DNA from: CADCVT01 sp036389485
GTDB taxonomy: Bacteria; Actinomycetota; Thermoleophilia; Solirubrobacterales; Solirubrobacteraceae
DNA: 64,000 bases
NCBI GenBank assembly: GCA_036389485.1
Contig: DASVPR010000033.1
Location: forward strand, 8,044 to 72,043
Direction: 5' to 3'
Under the pieces are notes generated by a model. It was not told the origin of the DNA and made no database searches. It saw only the letters and a program-made list of their open reading frames with translations. Below, in pieces: positions 19,714 through 27,101 of this stretch. Every line of letters begins with the position of its first letter. Within the stretch, counting starts at the first letter, position 1. Made by a program: the position numbers and the translations under genes.

Positions 19714-21390
19714 CTACCCGCCGGTGAGACCGCCGACGATCTCGGCGCTCTTGTCGCCCACCGAGTCGACGACGTCGGTGGGCGAGCCGCTGTCGTCGTC
19801 GCCGCCGGCGCCGCCGTTGCCACCCGAGCCGGAGCCCGTGCCGGACCCGGAGCCGGAGCTGGCGTCGCCGCTCGCGGGCGATTCGACGGGCGGGAGGCTG
19901 GAGACGACGTCGCCGACCGGATCGCCGCTGTCGTCGTCGCCGACGTCGTCGCCGTCGGAGTTGCCGCCGCCGTTCGGGCCGCCGCCGGCCGAGGAGCCGT
20001 CGAGGTCGGGGATCAGCGCGCTGGGATCGTCGCCGTCGCCGGTACCGGCGCCCGCGTCGTTCGCGGCCTCGCCGGCACCCGCCAGCGTGGCCACGCCGTC
20101 GCGCGCGGCGCCGTCGCCGCCGCCGGCCGAGCCGGAGCCGCCGCCGGACGCGTTGGTCGAGGTCCCGCCGCCCGCGCCGCCGCCGAAGCGCGACGTGCCC
20201 GGACCGCCCGTCGCCTCGGAGGCCCGCGCGGCCGTGGTCGCCGCCCCGCTGGCGGAGCCGCCGCCGGAGCCGGCCTGAAGATCGTCCGCCGAGCCGCTGC
20301 CGCCCGGGTTGCCGCCACCGGTCAGCGACTCGAGCGACACCGTGGGCAGCGCGCCGCGCAGCCGGTTGGAGTCGTCGGTGGCCACGCCCGCGCTGACGCC
20401 CGCCAGCGCGATCGTCGCGGCGGTCGCCGCCGCCTTGCTCCACGAGGAGACGAGGCCCGGGTCGATCGAGGAGGCCTGCGCCGACCACTGCGCGAACGAC
20501 GCCTGGGCGTGGCTCGCCTCCTCGCCGCCCCAGCGCTCCTTGAGGAACGCGGGCAGCGGCAGCAGCGCCGCGATCTTCTGGCGGACCGGCTTGTGGACGA
20601 GGTCGCGGGCGTCGATGCCGGACAGCCGCGCGTGGCGCAGGCAGGGCTGGCAGTAGGAGACGTGGCGCGCGACGCGGCGCTTGTCGCGCGCGCCGAGGGC
20701 GCTGCCGCCGGCCGTCGCGATGATCTGCTGCACCCGGACGCACCGCTCGCCGGTGACGAGCTGGTCGTACTCCTCGGTGAGCCGGCGCCGGGCGCGGAAG
20801 AGCGTGCTCTCGACGGCCGGCCGGGTCATTCCCAGCTTCTCGCCGATCTCGCGGTACGAGAGCCCCTCGAGCTCGCGCATGACGAGGATCTCGTGGTGGG
20901 TCTCGCTCAGGCCGCCGAACGCGCCGCGCAGGTGGTCGATCTGCTGCTTGTGGTCGACGGCGACGTCCGGGGTCGGGCCGCTCGACACGAGGCGGCCGTA
21001 GTCGGCGGAGCCGAGGCCCTCGTCGGCGTCCATCGAGACCTCTTCGGCGCGCCGGGCGCGGCGGAACTGGTCGATGCACGCGTTCTTCGCGATCTCGTAG
21101 ACCCACGGCTTGAAGGCGATCGGCCTGTCGGTCTCGCGCATCCGCCGCAGGGCGGACATGAAGACGTCCTGCGCGATGTCCTCCGCCCGGGCGTGGTCGT
21201 GCACCATGCCGTGGATGTAGCTCGCGATCCGCCGGTGGTAGCGGGTGTAGAGAGCCTCGAAGGCCCGATCGTCGCCCACGCGGACGCGCGCGACGAGCTG
21301 ATGGTCGGTGATGTCCTCGCCGTCCCGCCGGAGCGCGGGAGCGGCTGTGACGGTCGAAATCTCTGTTCCCCCTTGACCGGGGCGCCCCAC
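19714..21390 (-). CDS. ECF sigma factor fused to zinc-finger anti-sigma-like domain, membrane segment and Gly/Ser/Asp-rich tail
   Basis: About 558 residues. Sigma region 2 (FEALYTRYHRRIASYI, ARAEDIAQDVFMSALRRM, KPWVYEIAKNACIDQFRR) lies at about 35-115 and region 4 (LSETHHEILVMRELEGLSYREIG) at about 160-205. The anti-sigma-like zinc motif is H243-x3-C247-x2-C250, a hydrophobic segment follows near residue 350, and the last roughly 190 residues are Gly/Ser/Asp-rich. Start is ambiguous: GTG 21390 was chosen; GTG at 21417 or 21450 is possible, the latter overlapping the divergent Nif3 gene. The best Shine-Dalgarno (GGGGGA) precedes an in-frame ATT at 21360. Same architecture as the gene at 13822 but with a different tail. 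Confidence 0.83.
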   Translation of the reverse strand: MGRPGQGGTEISTVTAAPALRRDGEDITDHQLVARVRVGDDRAFEALYTRYHRRIASYIHGMVHDHARAEDIAQDVFMSALRRMRETDRPIAFKPWVYEIAKNACIDQFRRARRAEEVSMDADEGLGSADYGRLVSSGPTPDVAVDHKQQIDHLRGAFGGLSETHHEILVMRELEGLSYREIGEKLGMTRPAVESTLFRARRRLTEEYDQLVTGERCVRVQQIIATAGGSALGARDKRRVARHVSYCQPCLRHARLSGIDARDLVHKPVRQKIAALLPLPAFLKERWGGEEASHAQASFAQWSAQASSIDPGLVSSWSKAAATAATIALAGVSAGVATDDSNRLRGALPTVSLESLTGGGNPGGSGSADDLQAGSGGGSASGAATTAARASEATGGPGTSRFGGGAGGGTSTNASGGGSGSAGGGDGAARDGVATLAGAGEAANDAGAGTGDGDDPSALIPDLDGSSAGGGPNGGGNSDGDDVGDDDSGDPVGDVVSSLPPVESPASGDASSGSGSGTGSGSGGNGGAGGDDDSGSPTDVVDSVGDKSAEIVGGLTGG

Positions 21391-21439
21391 ATCCCGGGAC
21401 GCTCCACCCGTGTCCACGGAACTGTAGCGTGCATTTGAG

Positions 21440-22204
21440 ATGTTGGTCACGGTCCTTGACCTAATCGCCGACCTGGATGGTCTGCTCCGTCCGGAGGCCT
21501 TCGACGACTACTCCCCCAACGGGCTCCAGGTACCCGGCCCGGAGGAGGTCCGAACGGTCGCGACCGGCGTCACCGCGAGCGTCGAGCTGTTCGAGCGCGC
21601 GGCGGCGGCAGACGCTCAGCTCATTGTGGTGCATCACGGGCTGTTCTGGAAGGGGATGCCGCAGCACGTCGATCGATCGTTGTATCGGCGGCTGCGCCCA
21701 CTTTTCTTGAGCGATATCGCCCTCGCCGCCTACCACCTGCCGCTGGACGCGCACCCCGAGGTCGGCAACAACGCGATCCTCGCGCGCCGGCTCGGCTGCG
21801 AGGCGCCCGAGCCGTTCGCCGAGCACGCCGGGCAGCCGATCGGGGTCGCCGCGCGGTTCCCCGGCGACGGCGTCGCGGCCGAGGAGCTCGTCGAGCGCGT
21901 GCGGACCGTCACCGGCCGCGACCCGCTTCACCTCGCGCACGGCCCCGCGCGCGTGCGCACGATCGGGATCGTGTCGGGCGGCGCGGCCGACTACGTGGGC
22001 GACGCGGTCGCCGCCGGGCACGACGCGTTCCTCACCGGCGAGCCCGCCGAGCGGGTGTTCGCGCAGACCCGCGAGGCCGGGATCCACTTCCTCGCCGCGG
22101 GCCACTACGCGACCGAGACGTTCGGCGTCCGGGCCCTCGGTGACCGGCTGTCAGAGCGGTTCGGGGTCGCACACGTTTTCCTGGACGATCCGAACCCCAT
22201 CTGA
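21440..22204 (+). CDS. Nif3-like dinuclear metal center protein (YbgI/DUF34 family)
   Basis: A 254-residue Nif3-family protein close to the E. coli YbgI type, probably a metal-dependent hydrolase (GTP cyclohydrolase 1 type 2 / NIF3 homologue in databases). Metal-ligand motifs: VVHHGLFWKG near residue 66 with the His pair, YHLPLDAHPEVGNN near 98, and the C-terminal GHYATETFG near 220. The N-terminal DYSPNGLQV is characteristic. Activity of the family is poorly defined. ATG 21440 lies very close to the divergent sigma gene. Confidence 0.88.
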   Translation: MLVTVLDLIADLDGLLRPEAFDDYSPNGLQVPGPEEVRTVATGVTASVELFERAAAADAQLIVVHHGLFWKGMPQHVDRSLYRRLRPLFLSDIALAAYHLPLDAHPEVGNNAILARRLGCEAPEPFAEHAGQPIGVAARFPGDGVAAEELVERVRTVTGRDPLHLAHGPARVRTIGIVSGGAADYVGDAVAAGHDAFLTGEPAERVFAQTREAGIHFLAAGHYATETFGVRALGDRLSERFGVAHVFLDDPNPI

Positions 22205-22213
22205 CGAGGACCA

Positions 22214-22241
22214 TTGACACATCCGGCGACGTCGCTATAAG
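22214..22241 (+). promoter_or_regulatory. Strong sigma-70-type promoter for the small HTH gene
   Basis: TTGACA at 22214-22219 and TATAAG at 22236-22241 are separated by 16 bp, close to the housekeeping consensus and unusual in such GC-rich DNA. Transcription would start near 22248, about 33 bp before the ATG at 22281. Confidence 0.8.
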
Positions 22242-22280
22242 TGCGGTACGTCGCAATACGAGACCCAGGAGGTCCGTCCG

Positions 22281-22457
22281 ATGGCCAATCACCTCACGCC
22301 CACCGAGCTCGCCCGCGAGGCCGGCCTGGAGCGCCGGGACGTCATCGCGAAGTGCATGGAGCTCGGTGTGCCGATCTTCCAGGGCCGCATCGACAAGACC
22401 CTCTTCCTCGCAAGCCTCCGCGCCACCGAGCGCGTCGAGCAGCCTTCCACCGCGTAA
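22281..22457 (+). CDS. Small helix-turn-helix / IF2_N-like protein
   Basis: A 58-residue protein beginning MANHLTPTELAREAGLERR. The pattern ELAREAGLERRDVIAKCMELGVPIFQGRIDK resembles a compact winged-helix/MerR-like or IF-2 N-terminal domain (ELA-x-ELGV-x3-V-x2-LKELG). It is likely to bind nucleic acid; function unknown. A perfect AGGAGG lies 8 bp before ATG 22281, behind a near-consensus promoter, and a hairpin follows, so it looks like a strongly expressed single-gene unit. Confidence 0.75.
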   Translation: MANHLTPTELAREAGLERRDVIAKCMELGVPIFQGRIDKTLFLASLRATERVEQPSTA

Positions 22458-22463
22458 GGCTCC

Positions 22464-22487
22464 GCGGGCGCGGCCCGAAGCGCCCGC
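22464..22487 (+). terminator. Hairpin after the small HTH gene
   Basis: GCGGGCGC (22464-22471) pairs perfectly with GCGCCCGC (22480-22487) across an 8-nt loop, starting 7 bp after the stop codon and followed by CTTCCTCCC. It is probably an intrinsic terminator, weak in its T-run. Confidence 0.55.
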
Positions 22488-22557
22488 CTTCCTCCCGGTC
22501 CCCGTAGACTCCGCCGCGGCGCGGAAGCGACTCGCGCTGTCCGAGGAGAGGAGAATC

Positions 22558-24357
22558 ATGGAGGCCACGACCGCGACGTCGTCCGCCACGCGGCAGACGA
22601 CCGGCTCGCAGACCATCGCCGACCTGCTGCCCAAGGCAGCGGAGCAGTACGCCGACCGCCCCGCCGTCCGGCACAAGATCGACGGCGAGTGGAAGGACGT
22701 CACGTTCCGCGAGGTCGGCGACATCGTCTTCGAGATCGGGCGCGGCCTGATCGACCTCGGCATCCAGGCGGGCGACCGCGTCGCGCTGCTCTGCAACACC
22801 CTCCCGGAGTGGACGTACGTCGACTTCGCCATCTCCACCGCCGGCGGCGTCGTGGTGCCGATCTACCCGACGAACTCGCCGGAGGAGTGCGAGTGGGTCG
22901 CGGGCAACTCGGACTCCGTCGCGGTCGTCTGCGAGGACGCCGGCCAGGTCGCGAAGATCGTCGAGGTCCGCGACAACCTGCCGAACCTGCGGCACATCGT
23001 CGTCATCGACCCCTCCGGCGAGACCGCGGACGCCATCTCGGTCGACGAGGTGCGCGAGCGCGGCCGCGGGCGCGACGTCGCCGAGCTGCTCGACCGCGCC
23101 GAGGCCGTCACCAAGAACGACCCGTACACCTTCATCTACACGTCGGGCACGACCGGGCCGCCGAAGGGCTGCGTCCTGACCCACGGCAACTACCGGGCGA
23201 TCATCGACTCCGTCGGCGAGCGCGAGCTGCTGCGCGGCGACGACGACCTCACGTACCTCTTCCTGCCGCTGGCGCACGCGTTCGCGCTGCTCATCCAGCT
23301 CGCGTCGTTCGACGTCGGCGCGCCGATCGCGTACTTCGGCGGCGACACGAAGCAGATCATCCCGGAGCTGGGCGAGGTGAAGCCGACCTACCTCCCGTCC
23401 GTGCCGCGGATCTTCGAGAAGCTCTTCACGATGGCGCAGGGCAACCTGCAGCCCGAGCAGATCCAGGCGATCCGCGAGATCGGCGGGCGCGTGAAGGACC
23501 TCGAGGTGCGGGGCGAGCCGATCCCCGACGACCTGGCGCAGCAGTGGGAGCCGCTGAAGCCGGTCGCGGAGTTCGTCCAGAACCTCTTCGGCGGCCGGCT
23601 GCGCGAGGCGGTGACGGGCGCGGCGCCGATCGCGAAGGAGATCCTCGAGTTCTTCTGGGGCTGCGGCATCCCGGTCCTCGAGGGCTACGGCATGACCGAG
23701 ACCTCGACGGCGGCGACGACCTCGACGCCGGAGGCGCACAAGTTCGGCACGGTCGGCAAGGCGCTCCCGGGCGTCGAGATCAAGATCGCCGACGACGGCG
23801 AGATCCTCATCAAGGGCCCGAACATCTTCAAGGGCTACCACAAGAACGCCGACGCGTCCTTCGGCGCGGTCGAGGACGGGTGGCTGCACACCGGCGACCT
23901 GGGGTCGATCGACGATGAGGGCTACATCTCGATCACCGGCCGCAAGAAGGACATCATCATCACCGCGGGGGGCAAGAACCTCACGCCGGCGAACTTCGAG
24001 AACGACATGAAGCAGACGCGCTGGGTCAGCCAGTGTGTCATGCACGGCGACCGCCGCCCCTACCCCGTCGCGCTCATCACGCTCGACGAGGAGGAGATCG
24101 TGCCGTGGGCGAAGGAGCAGGGCCTGCCGACGGACGTCTCCGAGCTCGCGCAGCACCCGAAGGTGCGCGAGCTGATCCAGGCCGAGGTCGACAAGGCCAA
24201 CGCGAAGTACGCGCAGGTCGAGCAGGTCAAGAAGTTCGTGATCCTCGACCACGACCTCTCGCAGGAGACCGGCGAGCTGACGCCGACCCTCAAGGTCAAG
24301 CGCAACATCGTCAACGAGAAGTACGCCGACCTCTTCGAGCAGCTGTACAGCCGCTAG
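22558..24357 (+). CDS. Long-chain-fatty-acid--CoA ligase (FadD15-like AMP-dependent synthetase)
   Basis: A 599-residue ANL ligase of the long FadD15/ACSL type. Motifs: YTSGTTGPPKGCVLTHGN near residue 195, LPLAHAFALL near 238, GYGMTETSTA near 378, VEDGWLHTGDLGSID near 440 and ITGRKKDIIITAGGKN near 462. It would convert long-chain fatty acids to acyl-CoA for beta-oxidation or lipid synthesis. ATG 22558 is preceded by a purine-rich GAGGAGAGGAGA. It is distinct from the shorter ligase at 3046. Confidence 0.93.
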   Translation: MEATTATSSATRQTTGSQTIADLLPKAAEQYADRPAVRHKIDGEWKDVTFREVGDIVFEIGRGLIDLGIQAGDRVALLCNTLPEWTYVDFAISTAGGVVVPIYPTNSPEECEWVAGNSDSVAVVCEDAGQVAKIVEVRDNLPNLRHIVVIDPSGETADAISVDEVRERGRGRDVAELLDRAEAVTKNDPYTFIYTSGTTGPPKGCVLTHGNYRAIIDSVGERELLRGDDDLTYLFLPLAHAFALLIQLASFDVGAPIAYFGGDTKQIIPELGEVKPTYLPSVPRIFEKLFTMAQGNLQPEQIQAIREIGGRVKDLEVRGEPIPDDLAQQWEPLKPVAEFVQNLFGGRLREAVTGAAPIAKEILEFFWGCGIPVLEGYGMTETSTAATTSTPEAHKFGTVGKALPGVEIKIADDGEILIKGPNIFKGYHKNADASFGAVEDGWLHTGDLGSIDDEGYISITGRKKDIIITAGGKNLTPANFENDMKQTRWVSQCVMHGDRRPYPVALITLDEEEIVPWAKEQGLPTDVSELAQHPKVRELIQAEVDKANAKYAQVEQVKKFVILDHDLSQETGELTPTLKVKRNIVNEKYADLFEQLYSR

Positions 24358-24360
24358 CAG

Positions 24361-24384
24361 CACCCCCGGTACTCTTCCGGGGTG
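24361..24384 (+). promoter_or_regulatory. Hairpin spanning the GTG start of the following gene
   Basis: CACCCC-CGG (24361-24369, one C bulged) pairs with CCGGGGTG (24377-24384) across a 7-nt loop. The right arm contains the GTG start at 24382. It could be the terminator of the upstream ligase gene, a structure hiding the next start codon, or both. Confidence 0.45.
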
Positions 24385-24855
24385 CGCACGGACCCCACGG
24401 ACACGGGCGGGCTGTTCATCAGCAGGCGCCCCGGCACGAAGCCGGTGCGCTACCGCCAGGCTCCGGAGCGCAGCCGCGGGCGCCGGCGCGTCGTCGACGA
24501 GCTGGTCGCCGGGTTCCTGCTCGTCTTCATGGGGCTCGTCGCCTGCTCGTTCTGGGGGCCGATCCCGATGGCGTGGCTGTGGGTCGCCGCGCAGGTCGAC
24601 TACCACGTCGACTCGATCAGCCTCGCGATCTTCGTCGCGTTCCTGGGGATGATGCTGACGCTGCTCGCGGGCCTCGCGCTGATGCGCCGGCTCGACCTGA
24701 TCTGGATCCTCGCCCGCCGCGCGGCCGGGCACGACCAGCGCAAGGGCATGATCGGCCCCGTGTTCGCCGTCGCCGCGATCGTCGGCGTCACGGCGTTCAC
24801 GATCTGGCTCGTCTTCATCGCGGGGCTGTCGCCGACGCTCGCGCCGCAGGACTAG
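24382..24855 (+). CDS. Hypothetical membrane protein with three to four transmembrane segments
   Basis: A 157-residue protein with a basic cytoplasmic N-terminus (about 35 residues) and hydrophobic segments at about 41-62, 78-98 and 120-148. No domain was recognised. The GTG start at 24382 lies within the right arm of a hairpin. The stop TAG shares its last base with the GTG of the aminotransferase, so the two are translationally linked. Confidence 0.7.
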   Translation: MRTDPTDTGGLFISRRPGTKPVRYRQAPERSRGRRRVVDELVAGFLLVFMGLVACSFWGPIPMAWLWVAAQVDYHVDSISLAIFVAFLGMMLTLLAGLALMRRLDLIWILARRAAGHDQRKGMIGPVFAVAAIVGVTAFTIWLVFIAGLSPTLAPQD

Positions 24856-25973
24856 TGGGCCTGCTCGACCACTACCGGCAGTTCCAGGCGCTGACCGACG
24901 AAGAGGTCAGCGAGCAGCTCAGGCAGCAGGCGGCCGAGCGCAAGGCCAAGGCGCTCGAGCGCGTCGAGCCGGTCGACCTCTCGCGGACGACGTGGCCCGG
25001 GCTGCCGCACCCGTACGTCGTGAACTCGATCACGTATGCGGCGCGGCGCGGCCTGAACAAGTACGCCGACCCGCACGCGAGCGAGCTGCGCTCCGAGCTC
25101 GCGCACCGGCACGGGATCGAGACCTCGCGCGTCGTCGTGGGCAACGGCGCGGCGCAGCTGCTCGCCTCGGCGGCGGCGGCGCTGCTCGAGCCGCTCGACG
25201 AGCTGGTGACCGCGTGGCCGTCGTACCCGCTGTATCCGCTGCTCGCGCGGCGCGCGCACGGGCACGCCGTACCCGTGCCCGGGTTCGGCGCGGAGCGGCT
25301 GATCGCGGCGGTCAACGACCGCACGCGGATCGTCGTCGTCTGCAACCCGAACGACCCGACCGGCGAGCTGATGCCGCTCGACGAGCTCGACCACCTGCTC
25401 GGCTCGCTGCCCGAGCGCGTCGTGACGTTCCTCGACGAGGCGCTCGTCGACTACGCCGACCAGATGCCGTCCGACGGCAGCATCGGCCTGCTCGAGAAGC
25501 ACGATCGCCTCCTCGTCTTCCGCTCGCTGTCGAAGGCGTGGGGCCTCGCGGGGCTGCGGTGCGGCTACACCATCGGCGCGGAGGGAGCGGAGGCGCTGCT
25601 GCAGCAGCTCGAGCCCGACCTCGGCGTCGACGAGCTGACCCAGGCGGGAGCGCTCGAGGCGCTGCGCTCGACGATGCCGCGGGTCGCGAAGGCGATCGAC
25701 ACGGTCCGCGTGCAGCGCGGGCGGGTCGTCGAGGCGCTGCGCGACACCGCGATCGAGGTCCAGCCGTCGCAGGCGAACGTGCTGTGGATGCGCGCCCGCG
25801 GGATGGACGGCGCCGAGCTCGCGCGGCGACTCGAGCTGCACGGCGTGATCGTGCAGCCGGGCGGCGCGATCGGCGAGCCCGACTACATCCGCGCCAGCGT
25901 CCACCTCCCGCAGCACGCCGAGCGCCTCATGCACGCCATCGAACAAGAGACGGAGCGGCACCGTCCTGCCTGA
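24855..25973 (+). CDS. PLP-dependent class I/II aminotransferase (HisC-like)
   Basis: A 372-residue fold-type I aminotransferase. Motifs: HPYVVNS near residue 50, KYADPHASELRSELA near 65, NPNDPTGE near 165, DEALVDYAD near 193, and SLSKAWGLAGLRCGY near 225 containing the PLP lysine. Histidinol-phosphate aminotransferases look like this, but so do other cobalamin- and amino-acid-related enzymes, and no his genes are adjacent. The GTG at 24855 overlaps the previous stop by one base. Confidence 0.88.
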   Translation: MGLLDHYRQFQALTDEEVSEQLRQQAAERKAKALERVEPVDLSRTTWPGLPHPYVVNSITYAARRGLNKYADPHASELRSELAHRHGIETSRVVVGNGAAQLLASAAAALLEPLDELVTAWPSYPLYPLLARRAHGHAVPVPGFGAERLIAAVNDRTRIVVVCNPNDPTGELMPLDELDHLLGSLPERVVTFLDEALVDYADQMPSDGSIGLLEKHDRLLVFRSLSKAWGLAGLRCGYTIGAEGAEALLQQLEPDLGVDELTQAGALEALRSTMPRVAKAIDTVRVQRGRVVEALRDTAIEVQPSQANVLWMRARGMDGAELARRLELHGVIVQPGGAIGEPDYIRASVHLPQHAERLMHAIEQETERHRPA

Positions 25974-27099
25974 CCGTCGGTATCCGACGCTTATCCAGGA
26001 CACCGCAAGGAACTCGCCTTGGAGGAGCGCCGCCACGGCAGGAGCCCTCGCAGTCCTCGTCGCCCTTTGCGCGGTGACGGGCGTCAGAGCGGCCCCAAAG
26101 GCGCACGAGAGTGTCGTCGGCGGCGGGAGCGTCCCCGCGGGCGCGTACCCGTGGATCGTGGCGACGTCGCGGGGGTGCGGCGGGTCGCTCGTCGCGCCGG
26201 ACCGCGTCCTCACCGCCGGCCACTGCGTCGAGGACCTGCGCGTCGACGGCATCCGGCTCTACGTCGGCGCGCGGCAGCGCCGGCGGGGCTCGCTGCGCTA
26301 CGACGGGGTGCCGGTGCGGGCGGTCGACGTCGCCACGCACCCCGGCTACCGGTCGCTCGAGGGCGGCGGGCCCGCGAACGACGTCGCGATCCTGCGCCTC
26401 TCCGAGCCCGTCGAGGGGATCGCGCCGGTCACGCTCGCCACGACGCAGGACGTCCCAGCGTATGCCGCCAACCAGCCCGCGCTCGTCCTCGGGTGGGGCG
26501 TGACGACGACCACCCGCCGCGACCCGCCGCTCGCCCGCGGCCTGCGCTCGGGCCGCCTGCGCATCCTCTCCGACCGCTCCTGCTCGCGCGTCTACGGCGA
26601 CGGCGGCGCCTACCGCGCGTCGGTGATGCTGTGCGCCCGCAGCCACAACGCCTTCCGCCGCCCGAACACGTCGCCGTGCGTCGGCGACAGCGGCGGGCCG
26701 CTGATCACCGAGGGCGGGCTGCAGATCGGCGTCGTCAGCTTCGGCATCTCGTGCGGCGCGCTGCGCGAGCCGACCGTCTTCGCCGAGGTCGCGGGACTGC
26801 GCGGGTTCATCGACGACCCGGAGCCCGTATGGTCGCCGCAGCCCGAGGGCCGCCCGGTCGTCTCCGGCCGGATCGCCGCCGGCGAGACCGTCAGCTGCGA
26901 CCCGCCGCCGTTCCGCAACGCGGTCACCCGGCTGCGGTACCGGTGGGGCGTCAACCGCCTGCTCGTCGCCACCGGCCGCCGCGTGCGGATCACGAGCAGC
27001 GCGGTCGGCAAGATCCTGCAATGCCGCGTGGTCGCGGAGAACGACGGCGGTGACACGCCGAGCGCGGCGTCGCCCGCGATCCGCGTCGCGCGGGGCTAG
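25966..27099 (+). CDS. Secreted trypsin-like serine protease with C-terminal Ig-like domain
   Basis: S1-family protease. Triad: His in VLTAGHC, Asp in ANDVAILRL and Ser in CVGDSGGPL, with paired cysteines; the mature end probably starts at VVGGGSVPAGAYPW. A C-terminal module of about 80 residues with two cysteines (ETVSCDPPP, LQCRVVAEN) resembles an Ig-like repeat. A clear hydrophobic signal segment GALAVLVALCAVTG is encoded upstream of the first GTG (26074). The start is therefore placed at CTG 25966, which overlaps the aminotransferase end and gives Arg residues before the core. ACG 26035 with GGAGGAG upstream, or GTG 26074, are alternatives. Confidence 0.82.
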   Translation: MPDRRYPTLIQDTARNSPWRSAATAGALAVLVALCAVTGVRAAPKAHESVVGGGSVPAGAYPWIVATSRGCGGSLVAPDRVLTAGHCVEDLRVDGIRLYVGARQRRRGSLRYDGVPVRAVDVATHPGYRSLEGGGPANDVAILRLSEPVEGIAPVTLATTQDVPAYAANQPALVLGWGVTTTTRRDPPLARGLRSGRLRILSDRSCSRVYGDGGAYRASVMLCARSHNAFRRPNTSPCVGDSGGPLITEGGLQIGVVSFGISCGALREPTVFAEVAGLRGFIDDPEPVWSPQPEGRPVVSGRIAAGETVSCDPPPFRNAVTRLRYRWGVNRLLVATGRRVRITSSAVGKILQCRVVAENDGGDTPSAASPAIRVARG

Positions 27100-27101
27100 C
27101 G

